Positions 26,124 to 36,246 of a DNA stretch of 64,000 bases are shown here, piece by piece. The notes beneath the pieces were generated by a model that worked only from the letters and a program-made list of their open reading frames with translations, was not told the origin of the DNA and made no database searches. The DNA is taken from positions 142,469-206,468 of the forward strand of contig NZ_JADQBZ010000011.1 of NCBI RefSeq assembly GCF_016278365.1. Direction: 5' to 3'. The position numbers and the translations under genes were made by a program. Numbering within the stretch: the stretch's first letter is position 1; every line of letters begins with the position of its first letter. This stretch comes from Methanolobus sp. (GTDB taxonomy: Archaea; Halobacteriota; Methanosarcinia; Methanosarcinales; Methanosarcinaceae).

Positions 26124-26918
26124 TTATCTTGTGAGCTCACGAAGCCTTTCGTCATCCAGTGAACCGGGTAAAATTGACTGGTTGTTGAACATTATAGACC
26201 TGGCAAGATTCCTGTACACCTGTGCAATGTCTGATTTTGGAGCTTTCTCGAGTACCGAGAAGCCATCCCTCTCGCAGTCCTGAACTACCTGTTCCTTGGG
26301 GATAAAAGCCACCAGCCTGCTGCCTATCTCTTCGGAGAACTTGCGTACAATATCTTCTTCACGGGTGACGCTCCTTGAATTACAGATTATGCCGGACAGG
26401 GGCGTGTCTATTTTGGCAAGGCCCTTGCAGATATTATTAGCTGCATAGAGGGGCATGTATTCTCCGGATGTGAGGACGTAGGTTTCAGTGACCAGTCCCT
26501 TGCGTATGGGTGCTACAAAGCCGCCACATACGATATCCCCCGGGACGTCATAGATTATAAGGTCCATATCGTTTATAGAGGGGCATACCTTCTGCAACTT
26601 CTGGATGGCGACAATGATACCCCTGCCCGCACAACCAATACCCGGCTCAGGCCCACCTACCTCTACGCATTTAACTCCGCCGTATCCCTCAAAGACTATA
26701 TCCTTTTCGTTTACATCGAGATGCTGCTTCAGAAGATCGAGGATTGTCGGTATCCTCTTGCCTCCCAGCAGGGTGATGGATGAGTCGCTCTTGGGATCGC
26801 ATCCGATTATCATTACCTTGTAGCCTTCATCGGCGCATGCAGCAGCAACATTTGAAGCTGTACTGGACTTACCGATACCGCCTTTGCCGTAGATGGCTAT
26901 CCTTTTCTGGTCCTTCAT
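26124..26918 (-). CDS. cfbC: F430 synthesis reductase component CfbC (NifH-like)
   Basis: A 264-residue nitrogenase iron-protein homologue. It has the P-loop GKGGIGKS (residues 11-18) and cluster cysteines C96 (PGIGCAGRG) and C131 (DIVCGGFV), which form the inter-subunit [4Fe-4S]. With CfbD it uses ATP to reduce Ni-sirohydrochlorin a,c-diamide by six electrons with lactam formation. Immediate linkage to cfbD and cfbB identifies it as CfbC and not true NifH. It is 43 bases from cfbD. Confidence 0.95.
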   Translation of the reverse strand: MKDQKRIAIYGKGGIGKSSTASNVAAACADEGYKVMIIGCDPKSDSSITLLGGKRIPTILDLLKQHLDVNEKDIVFEGYGGVKCVEVGGPEPGIGCAGRGIIVAIQKLQKVCPSINDMDLIIYDVPGDIVCGGFVAPIRKGLVTETYVLTSGEYMPLYAANNICKGLAKIDTPLSGIICNSRSVTREEDIVRKFSEEIGSRLVAFIPKEQVVQDCERDGFSVLEKAPKSDIAQVYRNLARSIMFNNQSILPGSLDDERLRELTR

Positions 26919-26961
26919 TTAGATCACCTTGATACTTGACGATAATCATTTGGCAGTAACA

Positions 26962-28083
26962 TTATCTGCCAAGCATATCCTTTGCAACTTCACGCAGGGT
27001 CGCACCGAATTCGGATTCGACTATGTGATTGACACCGAGAGTTTTTGGGTGGAGATCTATTTCCACGATTACATGCTGATGACCCATCTCTTTCAGAGGC
27101 AGGACCTGCCTTGGCCCGTTGGTTACGGAGATGACTTCCATACCTTCCAGAGCTTCCATGGGGATTGCATGAGGTACACCGGTGATGATAGCAAAATCAT
27201 AGTCGCTGTACTTCTGCTTTATGAGCTCGCTCACCTTCACCCCTGTGATTGGATACTCATCCATTCCACCGATGACCTCATGGATAATTATACCTCTTTC
27301 CTGAAGGTCATCCGTGATGCACTTCGCATGGTGACGCACTCTGGGAAGCCCAAGGGAATCATCGATATTGGCCATATTGACCACATTGCCTTCCTTTCCC
27401 ACGGCCAGAGCCACTTCGTTCACAGCTGCGCTGACGTCTGCGAACATATAGCCAGTCTCCTTCTTGGCGTTCATGATGGTTATGCCCCTCTTGCCTTCCT
27501 GCAGGAGCCGGACAACCTTTTCTGCGACCTTGTACTTGACATCGCCCCTGGATGGCTCAAGATACTCCTTGCTGGCGGCACCATGGCGCTTTTCCACCAA
27601 AGTGGCCTCCCTGAGAAGCACTTTCTGCCTCTCAAGCTCTTCCTTGCCGATTACACCCACTTCGAAAGCAGATTCCAAGGTCATAAGCACACCTTTTGTG
27701 TTATCCGGATATCCCGCATGCACTTCCACTTCGATTACAGGCACGTCCAGATTGGCGTCCTCCACAGGCTCACGCAGTTCCTCCCCGATGATCATGCTGG
27801 CACATGTCCCGACCACACCTATGAGCTTTGGTTTGAACATCTCATTGACCTTGACCAACAAAGAAGAAAGTTCCTGACGCCCTCCGAAAACAAAGCCGTT
27901 CTCGTCAAGGGCTGTGGTCACAACACGTATCCCATCCTCTTCCAGAAGCCTCGCGTGCTTGAAAGAACATCCAGGCGGACCGTGCAGGATAGCAACATCT
28001 ACATTCAGATCGCGTAATGTGTATAACGCAGCGACGATAGAACTTGGCCGCGGATGCATGATAGATAGATTTTTTCCCATCAT
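26962..28083 (-). CDS. cfbD: F430 synthesis catalytic component CfbD (NifD-like)
   Basis: A 373-residue NifD-like subunit, shorter than nitrogenase NifD because it binds no FeMo cofactor. Conserved cysteines C39 (LHGPPGCSF) and C94 (VVGTCASM) probably hold the bridging cluster; the protein would act as a homodimer. Together with CfbC it forms the Ni-sirohydrochlorin a,c-diamide reductive cyclase. The sequence [17 protein letters not shown] is typical of the archaeal clade. A 266-base gap separates it from cfbE; I see no convincing gene in that gap, only a weak 84-codon frame that starts inside cfbE. Confidence 0.94.
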   Translation of the reverse strand: MMGKNLSIMHPRPSSIVAALYTLRDLNVDVAILHGPPGCSFKHARLLEEDGIRVVTTALDENGFVFGGRQELSSLLVKVNEMFKPKLIGVVGTCASMIIGEELREPVEDANLDVPVIEVEVHAGYPDNTKGVLMTLESAFEVGVIGKEELERQKVLLREATLVEKRHGAASKEYLEPSRGDVKYKVAEKVVRLLQEGKRGITIMNAKKETGYMFADVSAAVNEVALAVGKEGNVVNMANIDDSLGLPRVRHHAKCITDDLQERGIIIHEVIGGMDEYPITGVKVSELIKQKYSDYDFAIITGVPHAIPMEALEGMEVISVTNGPRQVLPLKEMGHQHVIVEIDLHPKTLGVNHIVESEFGATLREVAKDMLGR

Positions 28084-28349
28084 AGTGAATAACCTTGTCA
28101 GCTTTGATTAGTATGAATAGTGAAATTGGTTAATATCTTTGTCGGGATAAGTGTGAAATTGTATACTTAAGTCCGGGTAATTTTTCTGAAATGAGTAGTT
28201 CCCGGTCCTATAAGAAATATAGGAAATCATGTCTTTAAATGCCTGTAATCCTGTGCACCACATAAGTAACCATATCGATAATATTCTCAACATAAAAGCC
28301 TGTTGATTTGGAGTTGAAAAGAAGATGACTTCAGCAAAGAAGCCAATTA

Positions 28350-29759
28350 TTATCTGAAGCACTTCACGCAGGATAAGACCAGATCGCCCTTTCCCGACAT
28401 CCCCATTGCCTGTTCAAGCCCATCCTCCAGGTGCACAGCATGGCTTATCCGCTCATGCCTGATATCCCTCATCCTATCCCCAACGAGTATCAGACGGTCG
28501 ATATCCTCAATGCGCCTTCCGACAAACTCCGCCACCTTTTCGGGAGGGAGACCTTCACAGACCTGTGCAGCCTCCTCTCCAAGCACCATCAGCACCTTTC
28601 CTGCATTTTTAGGGGTAAGCCCCGAGAGGCCATACTCCAGAGCCCGTTCAGCGGATCTTATATCCATTCCTGAGTTGGAGTTATCAATGAGCGACCTGCC
28701 ATTAATGCTCTTTTCCTGCATCCTTCCCTGAAGTCCGGTGAAGCCTGAGATAACCTCGGCAATTGTCCCTCCGGATACTCCCATATGCAACGCTGCAGCG
28801 CCAGCAGCCGCAAAGGCCAGAGTATAGGAGGAGACATTGTAGGAAGAGTCAACATCGGCACAGATGCTTATTTCTCCTGCATTCAAAGCAACACTTTTCC
28901 CGTTAAAAGTCAGCCGCAGGTCGGCCTGAGTGTCCTGTGAACCGTAGTCAGTGAATGTGAAGAAATCCCTGCCTAACTCCCTGGCTTTGCTGACAGACCT
29001 GCTGTCCTGGGAATTCAGGAAGAATACGCTTCCATCTTTTCCGTAGTCAAGCATCCTGAGTTTTGCGTCGCTTGCCTGTGAGGTGGACTTTGCAATGGCA
29101 TAATCCGGCTCCAGCGTAGTTATCACGCCGATATCAGCATATCCGGTGCCTCCGATGGAGACTTCGAATATACAGCAGCCGGGACGGATATCCATGGACT
29201 TCAATATATCAACAGCATGCAGTATGCTCCCGGGCGCTATACTGAGACCCAGATGCAATATCCTGGCCTTACCACCAGTCCAGAGCTCCAGACCCCGGGT
29301 GGTGTGAAGGGCCACGACCATGGTCCTTGAGAGCATATCTGCCAGAAGGGATGCAGTACTGGTCTTACCTTTAGAGCCGGTGACCTCGATCACCCTTACC
29401 CCTTCAAGCATCTTATTTGCGGAAAAGATCATTCCCACAGCCTTGTGATGGCTGATGATCTCCTTGCCCTGCTCCTTTGCATCCATGAGCATACGATATC
29501 CGGGATCCAGATGGACAGGACTCACTATGAGATCAAAAGGGCCAACTGGGACAGGAGTTCTGGAGACTGCCATAAAAGAATCCTCATGCATGGAAAAGAG
29601 AACATCCTCAGATACAGTATTATAAACATCAACAGCAGTGACATCAAAACCCATTTCTGCCAGCTTCCGGGCTATGATAATACCTGCATGCGTCAGGTCA
29701 AGGACTGCCACTTTGCATTTTGCTGAAAATGTATTTGAAACGCAGGATATTCCTTTCAT
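28350..29759 (-). CDS. cfbE: Coenzyme F430 synthetase CfbE (Mur ligase-like)
   Basis: A 469-residue Mur-ligase-family protein that closes the last carbocyclic ring, converting seco-F430 to F430 with ATP. The P-loop is EVTGSKGKTSTASLLADML near residue 127. Other Mur motifs include FEVSIGGTGYADIGVITTLEPD and LIDNSNSGMDIRSAERAL, where Mur proteins have DxxHNP. It is first in the order cfbE-cfbD-cfbC-cfbB. The 13-base sequence that includes the start codon is duplicated in tandem immediately upstream. Confidence 0.93.
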   Translation of the reverse strand: MKGISCVSNTFSAKCKVAVLDLTHAGIIIARKLAEMGFDVTAVDVYNTVSEDVLFSMHEDSFMAVSRTPVPVGPFDLIVSPVHLDPGYRMLMDAKEQGKEIISHHKAVGMIFSANKMLEGVRVIEVTGSKGKTSTASLLADMLSRTMVVALHTTRGLELWTGGKARILHLGLSIAPGSILHAVDILKSMDIRPGCCIFEVSIGGTGYADIGVITTLEPDYAIAKSTSQASDAKLRMLDYGKDGSVFFLNSQDSRSVSKARELGRDFFTFTDYGSQDTQADLRLTFNGKSVALNAGEISICADVDSSYNVSSYTLAFAAAGAAALHMGVSGGTIAEVISGFTGLQGRMQEKSINGRSLIDNSNSGMDIRSAERALEYGLSGLTPKNAGKVLMVLGEEAAQVCEGLPPEKVAEFVGRRIEDIDRLILVGDRMRDIRHERISHAVHLEDGLEQAMGMSGKGDLVLSCVKCFR

Positions 29760-29781
29760 CGTATTAACTCATCGTATTAAC
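29756..29781 (-). repeat. Tandem 13-bp duplication over the cfbE start codon
   Basis: On the minus strand GTTAATACGATGA occurs twice without a gap. The 3' copy holds the cfbE ATG (29759); the 5' copy holds an identical ATG followed by AGT TAA, giving a two-codon upstream frame. The duplicated segments are identical. Confidence 0.8.
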
Positions 29782-29897
29782 TATGGATACTAAATACTAG
29801 AAAATATCTCTCAACAGAATGTCAATGGAACTGACAGGCTGTATTGGTAGAATGGTACAGAAAGTAGTTAAAGGCAGGATTAAGAGAAAAATGATGA

Positions 29898-30521
29898 CTA
29901 GCTATCATCATCTTCTTCATCATCTTTGTAACTGTCAGAGCCCACCATGGCAGCTGCGATTGATTCAATGCCGTCGAGCCACTCTGCCACTAGCCCGTAG
30001 GGTATATCTTCCATGGTTTTATCAGACAATTGCTTTCCACTCAGGATGTGAGCGCCAATCTCAGCGACAGTGGCAAGGGATATCTCGATGTCATCCGATG
30101 CCTCGGCTTCAAGGGCAACCTTTACAAGGTCATTGACATCTTCCTTCTCATCATAATCCTTGTTCAGGTAACATTCACATGCCGCAAAACTGCCCATAAG
30201 AGAGGTCTGGAGTGATTCAATCATCAGGTCCGCATCCTCAGAGATAGGATCTATCTCAGCAAGTGCTATATCCCTCACACGGAAAAGCATCTTAAGAGCA
30301 GACTCTGATGAGAGCTGGTTCTTATCATGTTTTGCAATTATCTTCAGGCAGGCAAGAATGATGTCATCTTCCATATTGACAAAAATAGCGCCCTCTTTTC
30401 CCTGTGGTTCAGCAGACTCAACAAACTTGAAATTGCTTTCTTTGACCTGGTTCAGCCAGTTCTTCCAGCGTTCCTCAGTATAAAAATCATGATGAAAGGC
30501 TTCATCTTCCCTACCAGACAT
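29898..30521 (-). CDS. DUF2150 family acidic protein
   Basis: A 207-residue soluble, strongly acidic, mostly helical protein ending in a run of Asp and Glu (YKDDEEDDDS). The N-terminus has FYTEERWKNWLNQVKESNF, and the middle has AIFVNMEDDIILACLKIIA and SLMGSFAACECYL. This matches DUF2150, an archaeal family of unknown function. It is 84 bases downstream of UPF0179 and 138 bases upstream of cfbE on the same strand. A link to F430 synthesis is not implied by the sequence. Confidence 0.78.
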   Translation of the reverse strand: MSGREDEAFHHDFYTEERWKNWLNQVKESNFKFVESAEPQGKEGAIFVNMEDDIILACLKIIAKHDKNQLSSESALKMLFRVRDIALAEIDPISEDADLMIESLQTSLMGSFAACECYLNKDYDEKEDVNDLVKVALEAEASDDIEISLATVAEIGAHILSGKQLSDKTMEDIPYGLVAEWLDGIESIAAAMVGSDSYKDDEEDDDS

Positions 30522-30605
30522 TTGCTTACCTCGATTTCGTATTATTCATCTGAATTTTGTTTACCTGCTACTACGACATTAATGTGATAAGTGGATCTTC
30601 GCGAA

Positions 30606-31052
30606 TCACAACTTGAGCTCGACCTTCTTAAGTGAACAGCCAGAGAGACCTTCATCTATGTTTTCAAGGACTTTAGTCACGGTGCACTTGTCACCATTCC
30701 TGATGCCTTCAGGGTTTATCAGATCATAGAGACTATCATCGAAACTGGTGCATTTGGGATTCTCATAGCTGATCCGGGCACCTGCGATAGCCTTCTTGGA
30801 ATCGATCGCTGCCAATATAGGGGAAGTCACAACCTCCACTGCCAGGACACCGGCATCGTGTACGAAGCATTCATGAACCGTATCGCCCCTTAATTTCACT
30901 ATCCGGTACTTACGCCCGGGCTCAAGATTCATACAGGTTCTTTTAAGTTTACATTTTTGGCACTCACGAGACTCGCCAAAGAACATGAAGTCTTCTCCTT
31001 CTTTTGCGAGCCTTGAGCCAACAAGGGTTATCGTAGTATCGGTATCGGTCAT
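30606..31052 (-). CDS. UPF0179 family protein with four-cysteine motif
   Basis: A 148-residue archaeal UPF0179 protein. The cysteines in ESRECQKCKLKRTCMNL, with later ones at HECFVHD and ENPKCTSF, suggest an Fe-S or zinc site. LEPGRKYRIVKLRG and GARISYENPKC are family segments. The function is unknown. It begins 21 bases after the glycerol-1-phosphate dehydrogenase gene, so the two are probably co-transcribed. Confidence 0.85.
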   Translation of the reverse strand: MTDTDTTITLVGSRLAKEGEDFMFFGESRECQKCKLKRTCMNLEPGRKYRIVKLRGDTVHECFVHDAGVLAVEVVTSPILAAIDSKKAIAGARISYENPKCTSFDDSLYDLINPEGIRNGDKCTVTKVLENIDEGLSGCSLKKVELKL

Positions 31053-31073
31053 ATAGTCACCTTGAAAGATTAA

Positions 31074-32141
31074 TTATGAGATCACCTTAGTAATACGTGC
31101 TACTTTTTCAGCGGCTGCGGGTGTCAGGCCCGTTCCGAGTATCGTATATCTTTCCGGGCGGATAGTATGTGCAACAAGAAGCGCCTCTAATATATACCTA
31201 TCTTCAATACCCAGCTCTTCGGCCGTCGTGGGAGCACCTATTACTTCAAGGCACTCTTTTATTTTACTCCATTCTCCTCCATGCAGATACATCATCATGA
31301 TAGTTCCCACACCACACTGCTCGCCGTGAAGCGCATGATGCGGAGAGACCATATCCAGAGCATGGCTGAACATGTGTTCTGAACCGGAAGCCGGTCTTGA
31401 CGAGCCTGCAATGCTCATGGCAACACCACTGGATACAAGGGCCTTGACAACCATCCTTACAGAGCTCTCAAGATCAGGTTTAATGGAATCAGCCGAATCG
31501 ATCAGAATCTTTGCAGTCATCCGGGACAGAGCCGCAGCATATTCACTGAAGGGTTCATTTGTCAGACGATAGGCAAGCTCCCAGTCCCTGACAGCGGTAT
31601 AATTAGAGATGATGTCACCACAACCTGCTGCAAGCAGGCGGTATGGAGCTTTTGATATGATCGCTGTGTCAGCTATCACAGCCATAGGGGCATTTGCCTC
31701 TATCGAGCTTGCCTTCCCGTTGCAGCGAATAGAGGCCCTCGAGGAAACAATACCATCATGTGATGCAGCCGTTGGAACACTCATAAAAGGGACATCCAGC
31801 TGTGTGGCGGCAAGCTTTGCAACATCGATGGATTTACCGCTGCCAACACCGATCAGATATGAAGAGTTGTGCTCAAAAGCCTCTTTTTTAACTTTTTCTA
31901 CTTCGACCATAGAGGCTTCCGCTGACACTACTACCCTGGCATCCTGCCCGCAGTCGTTCAGCAGATCGCAGACTATATCTCCGGCTATCTTCCTGGTATT
32001 ACTGCCTGTGACAATAACAGGGTCTTTGCCAAGTTTAAGATCTTTGCAAACATCTGTTATATCATAGATGACGTCGTGACCTATCAGCACGTCCCTGGGT
32101 AGCTGCATCCACTTTTTCATTCCATCTTGCATGGGGATCAA
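31074..32141 (-). CDS. egsA: sn-glycerol-1-phosphate dehydrogenase
   Basis: A 355-residue NAD(P)-dependent enzyme that reduces dihydroxyacetone phosphate to sn-glycerol-1-phosphate, the first step specific to archaeal membrane lipids. It has the nucleotide-binding segment [19 protein letters not shown], the family motif [13 protein letters not shown] and metal-ligand histidines in [11 protein letters not shown] and [11 protein letters not shown]. The N-terminus ([10 protein letters not shown] near residue 12) is typical. It heads a minus-strand series leading to UPF0179, DUF2150 and the cfb genes and is divergent from DUF63. Confidence 0.95.
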   Translation of the reverse strand: MIPMQDGMKKWMQLPRDVLIGHDVIYDITDVCKDLKLGKDPVIVTGSNTRKIAGDIVCDLLNDCGQDARVVVSAEASMVEVEKVKKEAFEHNSSYLIGVGSGKSIDVAKLAATQLDVPFMSVPTAASHDGIVSSRASIRCNGKASSIEANAPMAVIADTAIISKAPYRLLAAGCGDIISNYTAVRDWELAYRLTNEPFSEYAAALSRMTAKILIDSADSIKPDLESSVRMVVKALVSSGVAMSIAGSSRPASGSEHMFSHALDMVSPHHALHGEQCGVGTIMMMYLHGGEWSKIKECLEVIGAPTTAEELGIEDRYILEALLVAHTIRPERYTILGTGLTPAAAEKVARITKVIS

Positions 32142-32311
32142 TTCTATACCTGCTGGTTTGAGTAGTATATTTAATTAATATCTTACTATATATTGCCTTT
32201 AGAGAGGATCGCCCTTATATAAAAACTACTGTCAATGGGATTTTCCCCATAAACTATTAAACATTTGTTGTATTAGGATATTCCTATATTACATTACTGC
32301 TGTGATCACAA

Positions 32312-33160
32312 ATGGTTCCAATTATAGACAAAATCAGCCAGCTAATAAACGAATATTACATAGACCCGATATTGCACGATAGTGGTTACAATATAGTTAA
32401 CACTGTTACATGGGCAATCATATTAGGGATATGTATATTTGGCATAGTAAAATTACTAAGGAAGATGGATGTCAGTATCAGTGACAGGCTTACAGCCGCA
32501 GTGATTCCTTTCATACTCGCAGGTTCATCGCTCAGGGTTATAGAAGATACCGGCATGCTTGAACCTCCTGTCAGTTACCTGTTCATAACCCCGAATATCT
32601 ATTTTTTGGTTTTCTTTATAACAGTGATCTTCCTCATCCTTGCAAAACTGGTGAGCAGATCAATGGACAAAGACTTTGAGGTAGTATTTGCACTCTTTGG
32701 GTGTGCATGGTTTATTACTAACATAGCCTACCTGCTTCACCTGGAAGATATTGCTCTTCCATGGGTACCGATATTTGTTATCGTTTCTGCAAGCGCACTG
32801 CTTTACGTACTCTATCTGGCATTCGACCGGGCAGGCTCTGATATACTCAAAAATAAACTAAACCTCTCCATACTGGGAGTGCATTTGCTGGACGCTTCAT
32901 CCACTTTTGCAGGTGTCGATTTCCTAGGATACTACGAAAAACACGTAGTGCCTGCATTTCTCATCGACCTGACAGGTACAGCCCTGGTGATGTATCCACT
33001 AAAACTTTTAATCTTCCTGCCAGTAATATACATACTTGATACCCAGTTCAATGAAGACGAAGAATCAAAGACCCTGAAAACGTTCCTTAAACTGGTAATA
33101 ATCATGTTGGGACTGGCACCTGCTGTCAGGAACACGATCCGGATGATGTTGGGAGTGTAA
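32312..33160 (+). CDS. DUF63 family membrane protein
   Basis: A 282-residue membrane protein with about seven helices. The N-terminal amphipathic segment (ISQLINEYYIDPILHDSGYN) precedes TM1 (NTVTWAIILGICIFGIVKLL). The central motif IPFILAGSSLRVIEDTGML and the late GVHLLDASSTFAGVDFLGYYEKHVVP are hallmarks of DUF63, an archaeal family of unknown function. It is followed after 6 bases by a SpoIIM-like gene, an association that suggests a shared membrane role. Confidence 0.85.
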   Translation: MVPIIDKISQLINEYYIDPILHDSGYNIVNTVTWAIILGICIFGIVKLLRKMDVSISDRLTAAVIPFILAGSSLRVIEDTGMLEPPVSYLFITPNIYFLVFFITVIFLILAKLVSRSMDKDFEVVFALFGCAWFITNIAYLLHLEDIALPWVPIFVIVSASALLYVLYLAFDRAGSDILKNKLNLSILGVHLLDASSTFAGVDFLGYYEKHVVPAFLIDLTGTALVMYPLKLLIFLPVIYILDTQFNEDEESKTLKTFLKLVIIMLGLAPAVRNTIRMMLGV

Positions 33161-33166
33161 GACATT

Positions 33167-33772
33167 ATGATTAATGTGGAAAGAAGAGAGAACCTGAGGG
33201 CATACCTTACTGCCCTCAAGCCATATATCGTGCTCAGCACGATAGTTTTTGTCCTGTCTATAGCAGTGGGTTATATTACATACGGAATTTACCCAGAATA
33301 TGCCATGCAATCCATATCGGGGCTTGAGGAACTTGTAGAAATGCTGGAAGGCCTCTCACCCCTGGAGATTATGCTGCTGATCTTTATCAATAACACCATA
33401 GCAATGTTCATTGCAATATTGTTTGGTACAGTATTGGGTATAGTACCTCTGCTGGTCCTGGTTCTAAACGGATTCATAATAGGTACGATCGTCCGCTTGT
33501 TGCTTGTTGAGAACGGCCTTGCATTTATTGTTTCCGGGCTTGTCCCTCACGGTATAATAGAGATACCCCTCCTGCTGCTTTCCACTTCGATCGGGATGAG
33601 GATTGGTTATGAGGTTTTGCTGGCTCTTGCCGGAAAGCCTTCAGGTATAAAAAATGAATTCATAAAAGGAATGAAATTCTTCTTCTACTGGATGGTGCCC
33701 CTCATATTCATCGCTGCGCTCATCGAGACGTTCATCACGCCCGTGATAATGTACCTGGTTGCAGGTACATAA
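33167..33772 (+). CDS. Stage II sporulation protein M-like membrane protein
   Basis: A 201-residue protein with about five helices, of the SpoIIM/DUF95 family. Features are LLIFINNTIAMFIAILFGTVLGIVP and FIVSGLVPHGIIEIPLLLLS, the family core. In archaea these are not sporulation proteins and are often found beside membrane-remodelling or transporter genes. It is co-oriented with DUF63, six bases apart. The start MINVERRENL follows directly from the upstream stop. Confidence 0.85.
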   Translation: MINVERRENLRAYLTALKPYIVLSTIVFVLSIAVGYITYGIYPEYAMQSISGLEELVEMLEGLSPLEIMLLIFINNTIAMFIAILFGTVLGIVPLLVLVLNGFIIGTIVRLLLVENGLAFIVSGLVPHGIIEIPLLLLSTSIGMRIGYEVLLALAGKPSGIKNEFIKGMKFFFYWMVPLIFIAALIETFITPVIMYLVAGT

Positions 33773-33876
33773 GGACATCATAAGGTTAATGGTGACTGGC
33801 TGACAATATATGTAATTGATAATGTAAACAGATTTATTAATGACTAGAACATTTGCGGAGAAAACCGAGGCTAAAC

Positions 33877-35034
33877 ATGATCAACAGGAAAGATATCATA
33901 GAGATAATCGAAGGTTATGATACTGACAACATAAAGATAGGCTCTGTTGCCTCACATTCTGCACTGGATATCTTTGACGGTGCTATAGAAGAGGGCTTCA
34001 GGACCTTTGCAGTCTGCCAGCAGGGACGTGACAAGACATATACGGAATACTTCAGGTCCCAGAGAGATATTGAAGGAAATGTAGTTAGGGGAATCGTGGA
34101 TGAATCAATATGTCTGAAGAAGTTCAATGAGGTTATAAGTCCCGAGAACCAGAAGAAACTGGTCGATAACAACGTCCTTTTCATTCCAAACCGCTCATTC
34201 ACGTCCTACTGCGGCATCGATGATATAGAGAACGAGTTCCGTGTTCCTCTTGTGGGCAGCAGGAACATGCTCAGGAGCGAGGAGAGAGGCATCGAGAGAG
34301 ATTACTATTGGCTACTTGAGAAGGCAGGGCTGCCATTTCCGGAAAGAATAGAGGACCCGCAGGATATCGATGAGCTTGTGATGGTCAAACTACCCCATGC
34401 TGTCAAAAAACTGGAGAGAGGGTTTTTCACAGCCGGTACATACGAGCAGTACCTCGAGAAGTCGCAGGCTCTTCTGAAACAGGGAGTCATTACTCTGGAA
34501 GCTCTTGAGCATGCAAGGATAGAGAGATACATAATCGGGCCGGTATTCAATCTGGATATGTTCTATTCACCCCTTGAGTCAGAGATGAGCAAGACCGAAC
34601 TTTTGGGGGTTGACTGGAGGTTTGAGACCAGCCTCGACGGGCACGTGAGGCTACCGGCACCGCAGCAGATGTCACTTGCAACACACCAGCTCACTCCTGA
34701 ATACACTGTATGCGGTCACAACTCAGCAACACTCAGGGAGTCACTTCTTGAGGAAGCATTTTCCCTGGCAGAGAAATACATAGAGGCCGCCAGAAAATAT
34801 TATGACCCGGGAGTAATAGGCCCGTTCTGTCTGCAGACCTGCGTTGACAAGGATCTTAACTTCTACATCTATGATGTAGCTCCAAGAGTCGGAGGCGGTA
34901 CCAATGTACATATGTCGGTGGGGCATCCCTACGGTAACACCACCTGGCGCAAGCCAATGAGCACTGGAAGACGCATGGCTTTTGAAATAAGAAAGGCCAT
35001 CGAGACAGGCCAGCTGGACAAAATCATAACCTGA
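33877..35034 (+). CDS. purP: FAICAR-forming formate ligase PurP
   Basis: About 385 residues from the ATG at 33877, preceded by CCGAGG; a TTG at 33853 would add eight residues. PurP is the archaeal ATP-grasp enzyme that formylates AICAR with free formate in purine synthesis. Motifs include KIGSVASHSALDIFDGA, VPLVGSRNMLRSEERG, GPVFNLDMFYSPL, GVDWRFETSLDGHVRLPA and VAPRVGGGTNVHM. The full length matches the family. A hairpin terminator overlaps the stop. Confidence 0.94.
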   Translation: MINRKDIIEIIEGYDTDNIKIGSVASHSALDIFDGAIEEGFRTFAVCQQGRDKTYTEYFRSQRDIEGNVVRGIVDESICLKKFNEVISPENQKKLVDNNVLFIPNRSFTSYCGIDDIENEFRVPLVGSRNMLRSEERGIERDYYWLLEKAGLPFPERIEDPQDIDELVMVKLPHAVKKLERGFFTAGTYEQYLEKSQALLKQGVITLEALEHARIERYIIGPVFNLDMFYSPLESEMSKTELLGVDWRFETSLDGHVRLPAPQQMSLATHQLTPEYTVCGHNSATLRESLLEEAFSLAEKYIEAARKYYDPGVIGPFCLQTCVDKDLNFYIYDVAPRVGGGTNVHMSVGHPYGNTTWRKPMSTGRRMAFEIRKAIETGQLDKIIT

Positions 35035-35061
35035 GCAGGACACTCAGGTTGATTCTTTTTT
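35028..35061 (+). terminator. Hairpin terminator of purP
   Basis: A perfect 8-bp stem AACCTGAG / CTCAGGTT with a 7-base loop, followed by GATTCTTTTTT. The purP TGA (35032-35034) lies in the left arm, the same arrangement as at hdrD. Confidence 0.72.
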
Positions 35062-35203
35062 GCATCTGCAGGAGCCTGATGTGACTGGACTTACATAATA
35101 GTCATCCCTTAGTTATAGCCCAGTATCATCATGAAAGGTATGGAGAACAAAAAACCATAATATGGAACAGTTTTTATATATGTAAATATATTATATTCTA
35201 ATA

Positions 35204-35959
35204 ATGCACATCAAAAGGATACCGACCGGAATCGCAGAACTGGACCAGATACTGGAAGGAGGATATCCTGCAGGCCACGGCCTCCTTGTCAGAGGACCCC
35301 CGGGGGCGGGAAAGACCATACTTGCCACGCACTTCCTTCACAGGTCATGCAGAGACGGAAAAAGATGCATGCTTATGCTCACACATGTCAATGTGGAAAG
35401 TTTCCTGGAACAGGCGGAGAACATTGGCTTTGATTTCAGGAAATGCATAGAAAATGGAAAACTCCTGATAACAAAATCCTTTGAGATCAGGACAAATAAA
35501 ATACACAATGCTTCCAGACTTGGGAGTGGCATTGGTTTCCTGGAAAAGGACAGTGTGGAAAGCGTACTGGAAATACCTGATGATGTGGAGGTAGTAGTAA
35601 TTGACAATCTGGATATGCTATCCCTCTATCACAGTGTAGAGGAGTTTGCGGACAAGTTCTTCACGATCAATGACATCCTGTCAAATAAAAAGTGCACCAG
35701 TCTTTTTCTGATAGGTCAGGATGAATCAGGGGAAAAAGATAGCATTGCCGAACATATCGTATTTGGAAGCATCAATATGTATGTCAACAGGGACGAAAGA
35801 ACAGGTAAGGGCTTAAGGCAACTGTATATACCAAAGATGCGCTGCACGAATATAGCTCTTGAACCCATGAGCTTCAGGATAACACCTATGGGAATTAAGA
35901 TAGAGAAGATATTCCAGAGAGATGAAGTCCTCCGCGGCATTCTTGATATCACAGTATGA
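35204..35959 (+). CDS. KaiC/RadA-type RecA-superfamily ATPase
   Basis: A 251-residue single-domain RecA-fold ATPase. It has RIPTGIAELDQILEGGYPAG at the N-terminus, Walker A GPPGAGKT (about residues 32-39) and Walker B VEVVVIDNLDML. There is no helix-hairpin-helix DNA-binding domain as in RadA and no second KaiC domain. Archaeal proteins of this kind often act in signalling or regulation of motility; the partner here is unknown. It is monocistronic, with the AT-rich TTTTTATATATGTAAATAT just upstream supplying a promoter. Confidence 0.82.
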   Translation: MHIKRIPTGIAELDQILEGGYPAGHGLLVRGPPGAGKTILATHFLHRSCRDGKRCMLMLTHVNVESFLEQAENIGFDFRKCIENGKLLITKSFEIRTNKIHNASRLGSGIGFLEKDSVESVLEIPDDVEVVVIDNLDMLSLYHSVEEFADKFFTINDILSNKKCTSLFLIGQDESGEKDSIAEHIVFGSINMYVNRDERTGKGLRQLYIPKMRCTNIALEPMSFRITPMGIKIEKIFQRDEVLRGILDITV

Positions 35960-36246
35960 AGTTGTGTCACCCCTTACCGGATCTTGAATTGAGGCAGCAT
36001 ATGTTTAACAGGGCCTTCCGAATACCGGATAATTATTCATTCATGCACAGCAAGTTATATACATGATAAAAATAATAGGGAGAAAGACTCCACGACCTTG
36101 GATAGGAATATATGCATTTTAAAAATGGTAGAAATCATTTAAATACCATAAATGAAATGATACCACAAACTTAAATTATAATCGATCAAATCGTCCGTGA
36201 TTTTATACTTATAAACTTTATACCCAACCGGGAGGGAATTTAAAAA

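Noticed and set aside
26929-28017. 362-codon open frame on the plus strand
   Set aside because: It lies entirely opposite cfbD, whose product is clearly conserved; the encoded sequence is Cys/His-rich and resembles no family. Shadow frame.
28108-28362. 84-codon minus-strand frame between cfbE and cfbD
   Set aside because: It needs a GTG inside the end of cfbE, has no ribosome site and no recognisable family. The gap is better read as a leader of cfbD.
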